From: an uncultured Tateyamaria sp.
GTDB taxonomy: Bacteria; Pseudomonadota; Alphaproteobacteria; Rhodobacterales; Rhodobacteraceae
Length of the DNA: 64,000 nt
NCBI RefSeq assembly: GCF_947503465.1
Contig: NZ_CANNDN010000004.1
Location: 1 to 64,000 of the forward strand
Direction of reading: 5' to 3'
Shown here piece by piece: positions 49,836 to 57,512 of this stretch; within the stretch, counting starts at the first letter, position 1; each line of letters starts with the position of its first letter. The notes under the pieces were generated by a model. The model saw only the letters and a list, made by a program, of their open reading frames with translations, ran no database searches and had not been told where the DNA came from. The translations under genes and the position numbers were made by a program.

Positions 49836-50762
49836 ATGCAAGATCCCGCCTTCACCGCCCCCGGCCGCTTTTGGCGCGGCAACCTGCACACCCATTCGAA
49901 CCGGTCCGATGGCGTGCTGACGCCGGAAGAGGTCTGCCGCCGCTACCGCGACGAAGGCTATGACTTCATCGCCCTGACGGATCATTTCATTGGCGTTTAC
50001 GACTATCCCATCGTGGATACGGTGCCGTTTCGAACAGAGAACTTCACAACCATCCTGGGCGCCGAGGTGCATTCCGGCGCGATGGAAAACGGGGAACTCT
50101 GGCATATCCTTGCCGTGGGCCTTCCGCCGGATTTCGCCCCGCCAAACGCGCCCCACTTTTCGCCCGTGGACGGCATGGAAACCGGGCCTGACCTGGCCAG
50201 GCGCTGTCGGGACGCGGCCGCATTTGTGGCCATTGCGCACCCCGAATGGGGCGGTTTGTCCCTCGCGGATGCGCGCAGCCTTGACGCGGCGCATGCGGTC
50301 GAAATCTACAACCACGGCTGTCAGGTTGGCGCGGACCGGGCCGAAGGGTTCTGGCATCTGGACCGGCTGCTCGAAGAGGGTCGCACGCTGACGCTCTGCG
50401 CCACGGACGACGCGCATTTCTCCGAACCGGACCATTTCGGCGGCTGGACGATGGTCAAGGCCGAGGCCAACACGCCCGAGGCGCTGCTGGCCGCGCTCAA
50501 GGCGGGGCACATGTATGCCTCCACCGGGCCGCTGATCCATGATGTCGTGTGGGGCGCGCGCTCGGTCACGGTGCGGTGTTCGCCCGCGGCAAGCGTCATC
50601 GTTCAAGGGCGCGGTTCTGCGACATCGGCGGTTCATGGCCACGCGATGGCACAGGTCGAGCTGCCCCTTGGCCGGGTGTCGGAGAGCGATTGGATGCGAC
50701 TGACCGTCATGGATGCGGCCGGCAAACGCGCCTGGACGAACCCGGTTTGGAAAGACACCTGA
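49836..50762 (+). CDS. PHP-domain metallohydrolase (CehA/McbA-like)
   Basis: 308 residues. GNLHTHSNRSDGVLTPEEV at residues 16-34 gives the HxH...D metal cluster (His18, His20, Asp25), FIALTDHF the second site, AEVHSG the third, AIAHPEWGG and CATDDAHFSEPDHFGGW the last. This is a full set for a PHP-type phosphoesterase/hydrolase of the CehA/McbA group, whose studied members cleave carbamate esters. No export signal. Last gene of the ABC-methyltransferase-GNAT run, starting eight bases after the acetyltransferase. Confidence 0.88.
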   Translation: MQDPAFTAPGRFWRGNLHTHSNRSDGVLTPEEVCRRYRDEGYDFIALTDHFIGVYDYPIVDTVPFRTENFTTILGAEVHSGAMENGELWHILAVGLPPDFAPPNAPHFSPVDGMETGPDLARRCRDAAAFVAIAHPEWGGLSLADARSLDAAHAVEIYNHGCQVGADRAEGFWHLDRLLEEGRTLTLCATDDAHFSEPDHFGGWTMVKAEANTPEALLAALKAGHMYASTGPLIHDVVWGARSVTVRCSPAASVIVQGRGSATSAVHGHAMAQVELPLGRVSESDWMRLTVMDAAGKRAWTNPVWKDT

Positions 50763-51102
50763 GGTCAGTGCGGACCGGTTGAGAAAGCGCCCCGGGGGCA
50801 CACACGGAAACGACGCACGGCGGGCCACAGGAGACAAGGCTCCAGAGACGCCAATGCTTTCTGCGGTCCGGTGTGCGATGCGCTGACCAGACCGGACTCA
50901 AGCCGAAGGCGCCGGTCCAACACGAGCAGGGAAAGTTTCTCCACATTGCGTGCGCTGGCAGTCCGAAGCGGACGTTGCAGAGGCGCTGGAAGCGACACAT
51001 ACAAGGGCTCATGCAATTTCGCGAACTTGCTAAGGTAGAAGACTCGCAACACGCAGTTTTTTAGCATATATTGTGCTCAACTTAAGGATTTGAGGCATAT
51101 TT
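50763..51102. other. Gene-poor region upstream of OLD-family nuclease
   Basis: 340 bases without a gene. The first 250 are GC-rich; the last 90 are AT-rich, with GCATATATTG about 30 bases before the ribosome-binding sequence AAGGATTTGAGG of the nuclease, a plausible -10 region. The composition change marks the boundary of a likely acquired segment. Confidence 0.5.
50957..50977. repeat. Dispersed 21-base motif, copy 2
   Basis: GGCAGtCCGAAGCGGaCGTTG, differing from 41182-41202 at two positions. It lies 126 bases upstream of the OLD nuclease start. Both copies sit in intergenic DNA next to a lower-GC gene, so they may mark junctions of acquired DNA or be unrelated decayed repeats. Confidence 0.45.
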
Positions 51103-52932
51103 ATGCGAATTTCAGAATTTCGGATCACGAATTATCGTAATGTACTCGACTCTGGCTGGATCATGACAACCGATGTGACCGCCATCGTTGGGCAAAACGA
51201 AGCGGGTAAAAGCAACCTCTTTGAGGCGCTGTATTGTCTGCATTCCTACGTTGAAACCCGGTACAACCCAGATGAGGATTGGCCAGTTGACGACTGGAAG
51301 GGCAGAAAAAATGCGAAGGGTCAGACAGTTGCACAAGCGTATTTTGAGTTTGACGAAGGCGAGGCCGAAGCGCTGTTTGAATTCGCGACAGAAGTGCCGA
51401 CGGACGATGACGGCTATGAGCTTGAGGTAGCGGCCGCTGCGCCACCAGCTGGGCTTCGCCTTTTCGCCTATCGCAACTATGGTTACCTCACTGGCTTTGG
51501 CCTGCACGATCGGGATGGCAACGCGGTCACACCTGGAGACTTTGGTCTGTCCGAAGACAAGGTATCAGAATGGGCCGGTGAGCATGTACCACGCTTTGTG
51601 CTGATTCAGGATTACGAGTTCTCCGGAGCAAAGGTTGAACTTAACGAGTTGAAACAACGTCTCGAAGCTGAAGGCGGAGAACGTCACAAGCTATCCGTTG
51701 AAGATCAAACAATCCTGATTGTCCTCGATCTTGCGGACCTCGATCTCGACGAGATCGTCAAAAAGGGCGGAGATAGTGAAGGTCGGACACTTCGCCAGTT
51801 CGACACAGTCGCAGCATCCGCATATTTGACAGCTCAATTTCAGAGGCTCTGGAAGCAGAAACGCGTAGACTTCGATATTCGCATTGACGGTGAAACGCTC
51901 AACATCTTCGCAAAAGATCAAGCAATCGGCTTTCCTGTTCGCTTGAACCGCCGTTCAACTGGGTTCCGCTGGTATGTTTCGTTTGCTTGGAAGTTCACCC
52001 ATGCGTCTGAGGGTGAATTCGAAAACTGTACACTTCTTTTGGAAGAACCGGGAATCCATTTGCATTACAGCGGTCAGCGCGACCTTCTGGGCGTCTTTGA
52101 CGATCTTTCTGCGACGAACACAATAATTTACACTACTCACCTGTCGTCAATGGTCGATCAAACTAACCCTGAAAGGGTGCGTATCGTCGAAACCGATAAC
52201 AAGCACCATCTGAAAGTAACGCATGGCGTCGTCAGTAGCCAAGCCGCGCCAATGGCCGTCATTGAAAGTTCGTTGGGGCTGACGGGCGATCTCTCGGGGA
52301 TGCTAGGCAATCGAAAAGTTCTAATCGTCGAAGGCGGCACCGATGCACTTATTCTAAGCAAGCTCTCTAGTCTGTTGACTAAGGGCGGCAAAGAGGGGCT
52401 TTCGGACGAGATTTACATGTGGCCTGCCGAGACTTCTTCAAAGTCTCCAATGTATGCAGCTTTCGCAATAGGTCAGCGTTGGGATGCGGGCGTTCTACTT
52501 GATACAGACGAAGCAGGAAACAAGGCACATGAAAAGATCAAGGCGATGGACCTAAAGGAGTACGCAGATGAAACAGGTCATAATTTTCGTGTCCTTATGA
52601 TTGGAAAGGCGTCTGGCGTGTCGAAGACCGATGTCGCAATCGAGGACTTGTTCCCAGATGAATGGTATCTTGGCTGCGTCAACAGGACCTACAAAATCGC
52701 TATGACACCCGGAGATTTGACACAAGACGGAACCACACTGATCTCTAAGCGGGTTGAAGAAACTCTCAAATCACAGCACAACCGCGAACTGAAAAAGAAG
52801 GATGTCCTCAAGGAGATGCTCCGCGAATTCGACAGTTGGAAAAACGTTGGCGATCTACCTGCTGGCACGGAGACCAATGCCGTGAAGCTGTTCAATAAGA
52901 TCAATGAAGCGTTCGATGTGAAGGCATACTAG
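51103..52932 (+). CDS. OLD-family ATP-dependent endonuclease (ATPase plus TOPRIM)
   Basis: 609 residues. The N-terminal ABC/SMC-like ATPase has Walker A GQNEAGKSN at residues 30-38, Walker B TLLLEEPG with Glu314/Glu315, and an H-loop YTTHLSSMVD. The C-terminal TOPRIM nuclease has VLIVEGGTDALIL with Glu410 and LLDTDEAGNKAHE with Asp467/Asp469, so both catalytic halves look complete. OLD nucleases act in phage exclusion and, with a UvrD-like helicase, in Gabija; no helicase or second gene accompanies this one. GC content and codon use are clearly lower than neighbours. A solitary defence nuclease is the likeliest role. Confidence 0.9.
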   Translation: MRISEFRITNYRNVLDSGWIMTTDVTAIVGQNEAGKSNLFEALYCLHSYVETRYNPDEDWPVDDWKGRKNAKGQTVAQAYFEFDEGEAEALFEFATEVPTDDDGYELEVAAAAPPAGLRLFAYRNYGYLTGFGLHDRDGNAVTPGDFGLSEDKVSEWAGEHVPRFVLIQDYEFSGAKVELNELKQRLEAEGGERHKLSVEDQTILIVLDLADLDLDEIVKKGGDSEGRTLRQFDTVAASAYLTAQFQRLWKQKRVDFDIRIDGETLNIFAKDQAIGFPVRLNRRSTGFRWYVSFAWKFTHASEGEFENCTLLLEEPGIHLHYSGQRDLLGVFDDLSATNTIIYTTHLSSMVDQTNPERVRIVETDNKHHLKVTHGVVSSQAAPMAVIESSLGLTGDLSGMLGNRKVLIVEGGTDALILSKLSSLLTKGGKEGLSDEIYMWPAETSSKSPMYAAFAIGQRWDAGVLLDTDEAGNKAHEKIKAMDLKEYADETGHNFRVLMIGKASGVSKTDVAIEDLFPDEWYLGCVNRTYKIAMTPGDLTQDGTTLISKRVEETLKSQHNRELKKKDVLKEMLREFDSWKNVGDLPAGTETNAVKLFNKINEAFDVKAY

Positions 52933-53317
52933 GGTGCGGGAAGCAACCTTTGGTGAATGAGCTATGGCTTATGCACTAGTGGCCAAACCCTCGCAAAATC
53001 AGATTATGGAAGTGGCGCACAACTCAGGTGCATTTCCTGGCCCACCGTGAACCTTGTCGCCAGACTTTGCAAAACCCGCCTCCTGCGCATTGCTGGCGTC
53101 GCTCCACCCGGGCCACGTATCCAAATGCGATCACCCAACACCCGCAGCCTTCAAACCCAACCGGGTTTCTCCCGCTTTCCCGAACTCCGCCCGCCTTCGG
53201 CAAGCAGCATCGCTTGCCCGTGGTTAAAGTTTGGTATCCGCACAGAACGGCAACCAACCCTCTGTATCCACGCATAAATCACAAAGCGCTGAACATCCCG
53301 TAACCCCACCGAACAGG

Positions 53318-53335
53318 CTGTCCCCGCGGGGACAG
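53318..53335. promoter_or_regulatory. Perfect 18-base palindrome, possible operator
   Basis: CTGTCCCCGCGGGGACAG is exactly self-complementary, 57 bases ahead of the LysE-type exporter ATG. With no loop it is a better protein-binding site than an RNA hairpin; the protein is unknown. Confidence 0.5.
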
Positions 53336-53360
53336 ATTGCCAAACCGGCCCCGTGACCCT

Positions 53361-53388
53361 AGCCTTCGGCTGTTCAAACCCGAAGGTT
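53361..53388 (+). promoter_or_regulatory. Hairpin covering exporter ribosome-binding site
   Basis: AGCCTTCGG (53361-53369) pairs with CCGAAGGTT (53380-53388) around a 10-base loop, and the right arm contains the GAAGG ribosome-binding sequence five bases before the ATG at 53392. Folding would block translation start. Confidence 0.45.
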
Positions 53389-53391
53389 GCC

Positions 53392-54006
53392 ATGCTCTCT
53401 GTCCAGTTTTTCCTGACCGCCCTCGTCGTTGTCATCGCCCCCGGTACGGGCGTCATCTACACCCTCGCGCTGGGCCTTGGCCAAGGCCGCCGCGCAGCAC
53501 TTTGGGCAGCCCTCGGATGTACCTTCGGGATTGTTCCGCACCTCGCGGCCGCGACCCTCGGGCTGGCGGCGATCCTTCATACCTCGGCCCTGCTTTTCAA
53601 CATCGTGAAATTCGCGGGCGTCGCCTATCTCCTGTGGCTCGCGTGGGGCAGCCTGCGGTCTGGCGGGGCGCTCAACATCTCGTCCGAGCGCAGTACTGAT
53701 GCGGGCTGGCGCATCGCGCGGCGGGGTGCGCTGATCAACATTCTGAACCCGAAACTGTCGATCTTTTTCCTGGCCCTCCTGCCCCCGTTCCTGTCGGGCA
53801 ATGCCGCGACCGCCACGCTTGAGATGGCAACCCTTGGTCTTGTCTTCATGGCGATGACCTTTGCGGTCTTTGTTCTCTACGGCATTTTCGCCGCTGCCGC
53901 GCGGCACTGGATCCTTGGGTCAGAGATCGTGATGCGCTGGGTGTCGCGCAGCTTTGCTGCCATCTTCGCCGCCCTTGCCGGGCGCCTCGCGCTCGAGCGC
54001 GCATGA
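53392..54006 (+). CDS. LysE/RhtB-family exporter
   Basis: 204-residue membrane exporter with about six helices. VVVIAPGTGVIYTLALGLGQ is the N-terminal signature, here with PGTG replacing the usual PGP, and RRGALINILNPKLSIFFLAL carries the NPK motif. The start at 53392 is favoured by GAAGG upstream. Overlaps the DUF1905 gene by four bases. Substrate unknown. Confidence 0.9.
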   Translation: MLSVQFFLTALVVVIAPGTGVIYTLALGLGQGRRAALWAALGCTFGIVPHLAAATLGLAAILHTSALLFNIVKFAGVAYLLWLAWGSLRSGGALNISSERSTDAGWRIARRGALINILNPKLSIFFLALLPPFLSGNAATATLEMATLGLVFMAMTFAVFVLYGIFAAAARHWILGSEIVMRWVSRSFAAIFAALAGRLALERA

Positions 54007-54455
54007 GCGACGACTGGCTCTGGTTCGAGGGTGTGATCGAACCGATGGAATGGGGCAAGGCCACCTACACGATCCTGCGCGTCCCCGAACATGTCGTGTC
54101 CGCCCTGCCCCCCAACACCGAGCGGATCGAGGGCGAGTTCGGGGACTTTCCCGTCAACCTGGCCCTCACCAAAGCGCCCGTCATCACAGGCACGTTTGTC
54201 TACACGGGCAAGACTTTTCTGCGCGACAGCGGGCTTGGGGTGGGCCTGCCGTTCGAGGCGCGTGTCCGGGCCGTCGATCCCGATCTGGTCGAGGTGCCCG
54301 ACGATGTGACCGCCGCCATCCGCGCCGCGGGATGCAACGACATATGGGCGGCCTTGTCCCTGGGGGGACAACGTTCCAGATTGCATCTTGTCAACACAGC
54401 CAAAAGGGTCGACACCCGCGCCAAACGCATCGCAAGACTGATCGCCGAGCTATGA
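54003..54455 (+). CDS. DUF1905 / YdeI-like protein
   Basis: 150 residues. The N-terminal part (WFEGVIEPMEWGKATYTILR, then INLALTK-like VNLALTKAPVITGTFVYTGK) matches DUF1905, and the C-terminal part (FEARVRAVDPDLVEVPDDVT, AAIRAAG, TAKRVDTRAKRIARLIAEL) matches the YdeI/OmdA-like segment that often accompanies it. OmdA-related proteins protect against peptide bacteriocins in Salmonella; here the role is unknown. Overlaps both neighbours by four bases. Confidence 0.85.
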   Translation: MSDDWLWFEGVIEPMEWGKATYTILRVPEHVVSALPPNTERIEGEFGDFPVNLALTKAPVITGTFVYTGKTFLRDSGLGVGLPFEARVRAVDPDLVEVPDDVTAAIRAAGCNDIWAALSLGGQRSRLHLVNTAKRVDTRAKRIARLIAEL

Positions 54456-54904
54456 ACACACTCCCCCGCGCGCCGCTGCTTCTGGGCCTTGCAGGTCTGC
54501 TCCCCTTCGTCTGGGGTGCGGCCACCGTGCTCAGTCCGGAGCTGGCCGCGATCGGCCAGCGCTATCTCGGGCCAAGGTTCATCGGGCCTTATGTACAATT
54601 GTTTTATGGGTCAGTCATTCTGTCCTTTATGTCCGGCGTCCTTTGGGGCTTTGCCACCAGGGCCGACGGCGCGCGGGCGGCCACGGGCTATGCCCTGTCG
54701 GTGATCCCGGCGCTGTGGGCGTTCTTCATGACGGGGGGCGGCCCCACCAGTGCCGCGATGAACCTGATTGTGGGCTTTGCGGGCCTGCTGATGCTCGACT
54801 TTGCCTTTTCGCGCTGGGGCCTGACACCGCAATGGTGGATGCAGCTGCGCATCTTGCTGACGGCCATCGTGGTCGCATGTCTGGGGGTCACTGCCTTTCT
54901 ATGA
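54452..54904 (+). CDS. DUF3429-type membrane protein
   Basis: 150-residue inner-membrane protein with four to five hydrophobic helices: LLLGLAGLLPFVWGAATVLS, YVQLFYGSVILSFMSGVLWG and TGYALSVIPALWAFFMTGGG. The pattern agrees with DUF3429. Function unknown. Start ATG overlaps the preceding stop (ATGA) and its own stop overlaps the methyltransferase start, so four genes are translationally coupled. Confidence 0.82.
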   Translation: MNTLPRAPLLLGLAGLLPFVWGAATVLSPELAAIGQRYLGPRFIGPYVQLFYGSVILSFMSGVLWGFATRADGARAATGYALSVIPALWAFFMTGGGPTSAAMNLIVGFAGLLMLDFAFSRWGLTPQWWMQLRILLTAIVVACLGVTAFL

Positions 54905-55494
54905 CCGACCGTGAAACTTTGGATGTCTATGCCGCCAAGGCCGGTGAATATGCCGATCTGGTCAAGGACGCGGGCGACGACCCGATGGTGCAACGCTTTG
55001 TCGCCCATGTGCCCGCGGGCGCACCGGTGCTGGATATCGGCTGCGGGCCGGGCTTTGCCGCCGCCGCGATGGCGCAGGCCGGGCTGGAGGCACATGCGTG
55101 GGACCCGGTGCCGGAGATGCTGGATCTGGTGCGCGCGCATCCTGGTGTCACGGCCCGGCAGGCGGGCTATGATGACCTGACGGGCAAGGCCATCTATGCG
55201 GGCGTCTGGTCCAACTTCTCGATGCTGCATACGCCGCTTGCCAAATGGCCGGATTACTTTGCGGCCATCCACACGGCCCTGATACCCCGGGGAATTCTGC
55301 ATTTCGGCGTCAAACTGGGATCGGGCGAACATCGCGACAGCATTGGGCGTCTCTATTCCTACATGACGGAGGATGACCTGACCGATCTGCTGACCCGGAC
55401 GGGTTTTATCATCGACGTCAGCCGCACGGGCGAAGAGGCGGGCCTGTCGGGGGAGGTGGCCCCCTTTATCGTGTTGCAGGCCACCCGTGCCTAG
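54901..55494 (+). CDS. Class I SAM-dependent methyltransferase
   Basis: 197 residues. Motif I is [20 protein letters not shown], then [20 protein letters not shown], and the late beta strands include [20 protein letters not shown] and [18 protein letters not shown]. Starts at ATG 54901 overlapping the DUF3429 stop; ends eight bases into rnhA. Substrate unknown. Confidence 0.9.
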   Translation: MTDRETLDVYAAKAGEYADLVKDAGDDPMVQRFVAHVPAGAPVLDIGCGPGFAAAAMAQAGLEAHAWDPVPEMLDLVRAHPGVTARQAGYDDLTGKAIYAGVWSNFSMLHTPLAKWPDYFAAIHTALIPRGILHFGVKLGSGEHRDSIGRLYSYMTEDDLTDLLTRTGFIIDVSRTGEEAGLSGEVAPFIVLQATRA

Positions 55495-55942
55495 ACTGTT
55501 TGCCTATACCGACGGCGCCTGTTCGGGCAATCCCGGCCCCGGTGGCTGGGGCGCGCTGCTGCGTGCCATGGACGGCGATACGGTGATCAAGGAACGCACA
55601 CTGCAAGGCGGAGAGGCGCAAACCACCAACAACAAGATGGAGCTGATGGCGGCCATTTCGGCGCTGGAGGCGCTGGAACGGGCAAGCACCATCACGGTTG
55701 TGACCGACAGCAACTACGTCAAGAACGGGATCACCAGCTGGATTCACGGCTGGAAACGCAACGGGTGGAAGAACGCATCGAAAAAGCCGGTCGCGAATGC
55801 CGACCTGTGGCAACGGCTGGATGCGGCGCAGGCGCGGCATGACGTGACCTGGGAATGGGTGAAGGGCCACGCCGGGCACCCGGAAAATGAACGCGCGGAT
55901 GAACTGGCCCGTGCGGGCATGGCCCCGTTCAAGTCCAAGTGA
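55487..55942 (+). CDS. rnhA: Ribonuclease HI
   Basis: 151-residue RNA-DNA hybrid nuclease. Catalytic Asp9 in [18 protein letters not shown], the Glu in [15 protein letters not shown], the Asp in [15 protein letters not shown], and the last Asp in [15 protein letters not shown] with the preceding WVKGHAGH histidine. GTG start overlapping the methyltransferase stop by eight bases. Often linked to ispH in related genomes, here separated from it by about 14 kb. Confidence 0.96.
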   Translation: MPRLFAYTDGACSGNPGPGGWGALLRAMDGDTVIKERTLQGGEAQTTNNKMELMAAISALEALERASTITVVTDSNYVKNGITSWIHGWKRNGWKNASKKPVANADLWQRLDAAQARHDVTWEWVKGHAGHPENERADELARAGMAPFKSK

Positions 55943-56085
55943 CGCAGGGGCATTTCGCGAAAACACAGGCAATTGCCGCTGTTTTCGCCCCCCCTGTCAC
56001 GACAAGTGTTACAGAATTGGCATCCCCTATCCTTTTGTTTTCAAGGCGTTTTCAGGGTCCACACGTCGCGCATCCTCACATCGCG

Positions 56086-56133
56086 CTGCCATTTCCATGA
56101 CAGTTTGTGACTGTTCGGTCCCTTATTGTTACA
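56086..56133 (+). promoter_or_regulatory. Leader element of first small basic protein gene
   Basis: CTGCCATTTCCATGACAG (56086-56103, one mismatch from a perfect inverted repeat), followed by TTTGTGAC and TGTTACA (56127-56133). The same elements recur at the same distance (757 bases later) ahead of the second copy. Likely a regulator-binding region. Confidence 0.55.
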
Positions 56134-56200
56134 GAGCTTTTCCGCTATCTCTTTCCCAAGACGAACGGCCCTACCGGCCCACACGCTAAGGAGAAGAGAC

Positions 56201-56458
56201 ATGAAACTGACAGCTACAAAGACACCGCTTCTGATCGCCGCCATCGCAACCGCCGTGACCCTGACCAGCCTGAGCCCCGCCGCCGCTGGCACCGTCTGGC
56301 AAGGCGCCGCGACAGCGGATGTGGAACAGGCCCAGGTGATCGACGCGAATTTCAAAGCCAAGTTCAAGAAGCACAAGTTTCACGGCGTGAAGAAAAAGAA
56401 ATTCGTGTCGCCGAAGAAAAAGTTCATCACCAAGAAGAAATTCAAGAAGTTCTTCTAA
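56201..56458 (+). CDS. Small secreted Lys/Phe-rich basic protein, copy A
   Basis: 85 residues with a Sec signal peptide (MKLTATKTPLLIAAIATAVT then LTSLSPAAA, cleavage after AAA). The mature ~55 residues contain about 17 lysines and only three acidic residues, ending FVSPKKKFITKKKFKKFF in a repeated KKKF pattern. The ATG follows AAGGAGAAG. It is nearly identical at its C-terminus and leader to the next gene, with which it forms a tandem duplication. No family recognised; a DNA-, polyphosphate-, LPS- or membrane-binding periplasmic polycation is possible but unproven. A terminator follows. Confidence 0.88.
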   Translation: MKLTATKTPLLIAAIATAVTLTSLSPAAAGTVWQGAATADVEQAQVIDANFKAKFKKHKFHGVKKKKFVSPKKKFITKKKFKKFF

Positions 56459-56513
56459 GGTACGGGATCCGTCACACCTCCCTCCCCCCCCCCCCAAGAC
56501 CCCGAGACCTTGA

Positions 56514-56548
56514 AGCGGCCCGCCTGTCCCCCAAGCGGGTCGTTTTCG
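56514..56548 (+). terminator. Terminator of small basic protein gene A
   Basis: Stem around CCCGC (56519-56523) and GCGGG (56535-56539), extended outward by four more pairs with two G-U, followed by TTTTCG. Ahead of it is a run of 12 C (56484-56495). The same design recurs after copy B. Confidence 0.65.
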
Positions 56549-56842
56549 TCTGGGTGGCGTTGTGCGGGGTAGGTTGGGATCGGTCGATGGTCCGGGCGTG
56601 GGCCGCGCGCCGACGCTGTTTTCCGGCCCATCCGCACCACGGCCGGTCGCGCCGGTGGATCACGCGGGCGGTCCAAATCTGTTGCACAGGTCAGGTGTGA
56701 CGTAGGGGCACAACAGCCAAAACCGCCGAAACAGCCCGGAATTCCGGCCCGCCCCACATCGTTTGTTACAAGGAATTTATCAAACAAGATACTGTTTTAC
56801 ATGAATTTTATCCCCGGAAACGCCTGCCCGCATGACGCGACG
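56549..56842. other. Spacer between duplicated small-protein genes
   Basis: 294 bases, no supportable gene. The last 90 bases are AT-rich with a TGTTACA copy (56764-56770) and the hexamers TTGTTA and GATACT that could be promoter-like. The first 190 bases are GC-rich and featureless. Confidence 0.45.
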
Positions 56843-56890
56843 CTGTCATTTCCATGACAGTTTGTGACCGGTTGGTCCCTTATTGTTACA
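56843..56890 (+). promoter_or_regulatory. Leader element of second small basic protein gene
   Basis: CTGTCATTTCCATGACAG (56843-56860) is a perfect 7-bp inverted repeat around TTCC, followed by TTTGTGAC and TGTTACA (56884-56890). It is about 88% identical by eye over 115 bases to the leader of copy A, without indels up to the ATG. Confidence 0.6.
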
Positions 56891-56957
56891 GGCCTTTTCC
56901 GCTATCTTTATTCCAAGACGAACGGCCACCCCGGCCCACACGACAAGGAGAAGAGAC

Positions 56958-57233
56958 ATGAAACTGCAAGCCACCAAAACCCCGCTTTTGATCGCCGCCA
57001 TCGCCACGGCCATCACCGTGACCAGCATCGCCCCTGCCAGCGCCAAGGCGTTCTGGGCCAGCGCGCCCGCCGCCGATGCGGAACAGGCACAGGTGATCGA
57101 CGCCAACTTCAAGCTGAAGCTGAAAAAGCACAGCTTTCACCACGGGTATAAATTCCATGGTGTGGCCAAGAAGAAATACGTGTCGCCGAAGAAAAAGTTC
57201 ATCACCAAGAAGAAGTTCAAGAAGTTCTTCTAA
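56958..57233 (+). CDS. Small secreted Lys/Phe-rich basic protein, copy B
   Basis: 91 residues, paralogue of copy A: signal peptide MKLQATKTPLLIAAIATAIT then VTSIAPASA, mature start near AKAFW. EQAQVIDANFK and the final VSPKKKFITKKKFKKFF are identical to copy A, with a few extra His/Tyr residues (KKHSFHHGYKFHGV) between. The same AAGGAGAAG ribosome-binding site and duplicated promoter leader are present. Terminator downstream. Function unknown. Confidence 0.88.
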   Translation: MKLQATKTPLLIAAIATAITVTSIAPASAKAFWASAPAADAEQAQVIDANFKLKLKKHSFHHGYKFHGVAKKKYVSPKKKFITKKKFKKFF

Positions 57234-57270
57234 ATCCGGGCTTCAGTCACCACTCACGCCCCTCCCCCGA

Positions 57271-57305
57271 ACGGCCCGCCTTTCCCTCAGGCGGGTCGTT
57301 TGCGT
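57271..57305 (+). terminator. Terminator of small basic protein gene B
   Basis: Stem ACGGCCCGCCT / AGGCGGGTCGT (57271-57281 and 57289-57299), 11 bp with one G-U, loop of seven bases, then TTGCGTTT. Homologous in position and sequence to the hairpin after copy A. Confidence 0.8.
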
Positions 57306-57399
57306 TTGGGCACAGGGCAGGCGTGAGGGCGCGTGACCATGCAATATACTGAGCCTGCAGTGATTTTTCGGCACGCGCGGGGCGTTGCCCGCGAGAGAC

Positions 57400-57423
57400 A
57401 CACAGCCCTGTGCAGGGTTGTGT
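57400..57423 (+). promoter_or_regulatory. Inverted repeat upstream of His-rich small protein
   Basis: ACACAGCCCTG (57400-57410) and CAGGGTTGTGT (57413-57423) are complementary at 10 of 11 positions around TG. It lies 90 bases upstream of the ATG and is unrelated to the leader of the other two small proteins. May be a binding site or mRNA hairpin. Confidence 0.45.
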
Positions 57424-57512
57424 CCATGTTGCCCCTTATCGCACCAAACCTGTCGCCCTACCTGGGATGCACGACAAGAGATCACCTCCCGTACACAAGA
57501 CAGGAGACGGAT

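Larger units (their letters stand above)
52933..53391. other. Gene-poor region between OLD nuclease and LysE-type exporter
   Basis: 459 bases; short open frames on both strands show no coding signature or ribosome-binding sites. Contains a perfect palindrome and a hairpin near the exporter start (annotated separately). No tRNA or integrase is visible. Confidence 0.55.

Noticed and set aside
52957-53303. Short open frames after the OLD nuclease
   Set aside because: No ribosome-binding sites, overlapping in several frames, translations of Pro/Arg/Ser bias only.
51103-53391. Complete Gabija (GajA-GajB) or PARIS system
   Set aside because: No UvrD-like helicase or second partner gene next to the OLD nuclease; the downstream 459 bases do not encode one.
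53954-54904. Extended version of the DUF3429 gene starting inside the LysE exporter
   Set aside because: The upstream extension overlaps two well-supported genes and is Arg-rich; ATG 54452 with an ATGA junction gives the family-size protein.
56484-56495. Run of 12 C as a phase-variable tract
   Set aside because: It lies after the stop codon of the small basic protein and before its terminator, not in a coding or promoter spacer position; length is also error-prone in sequencing.
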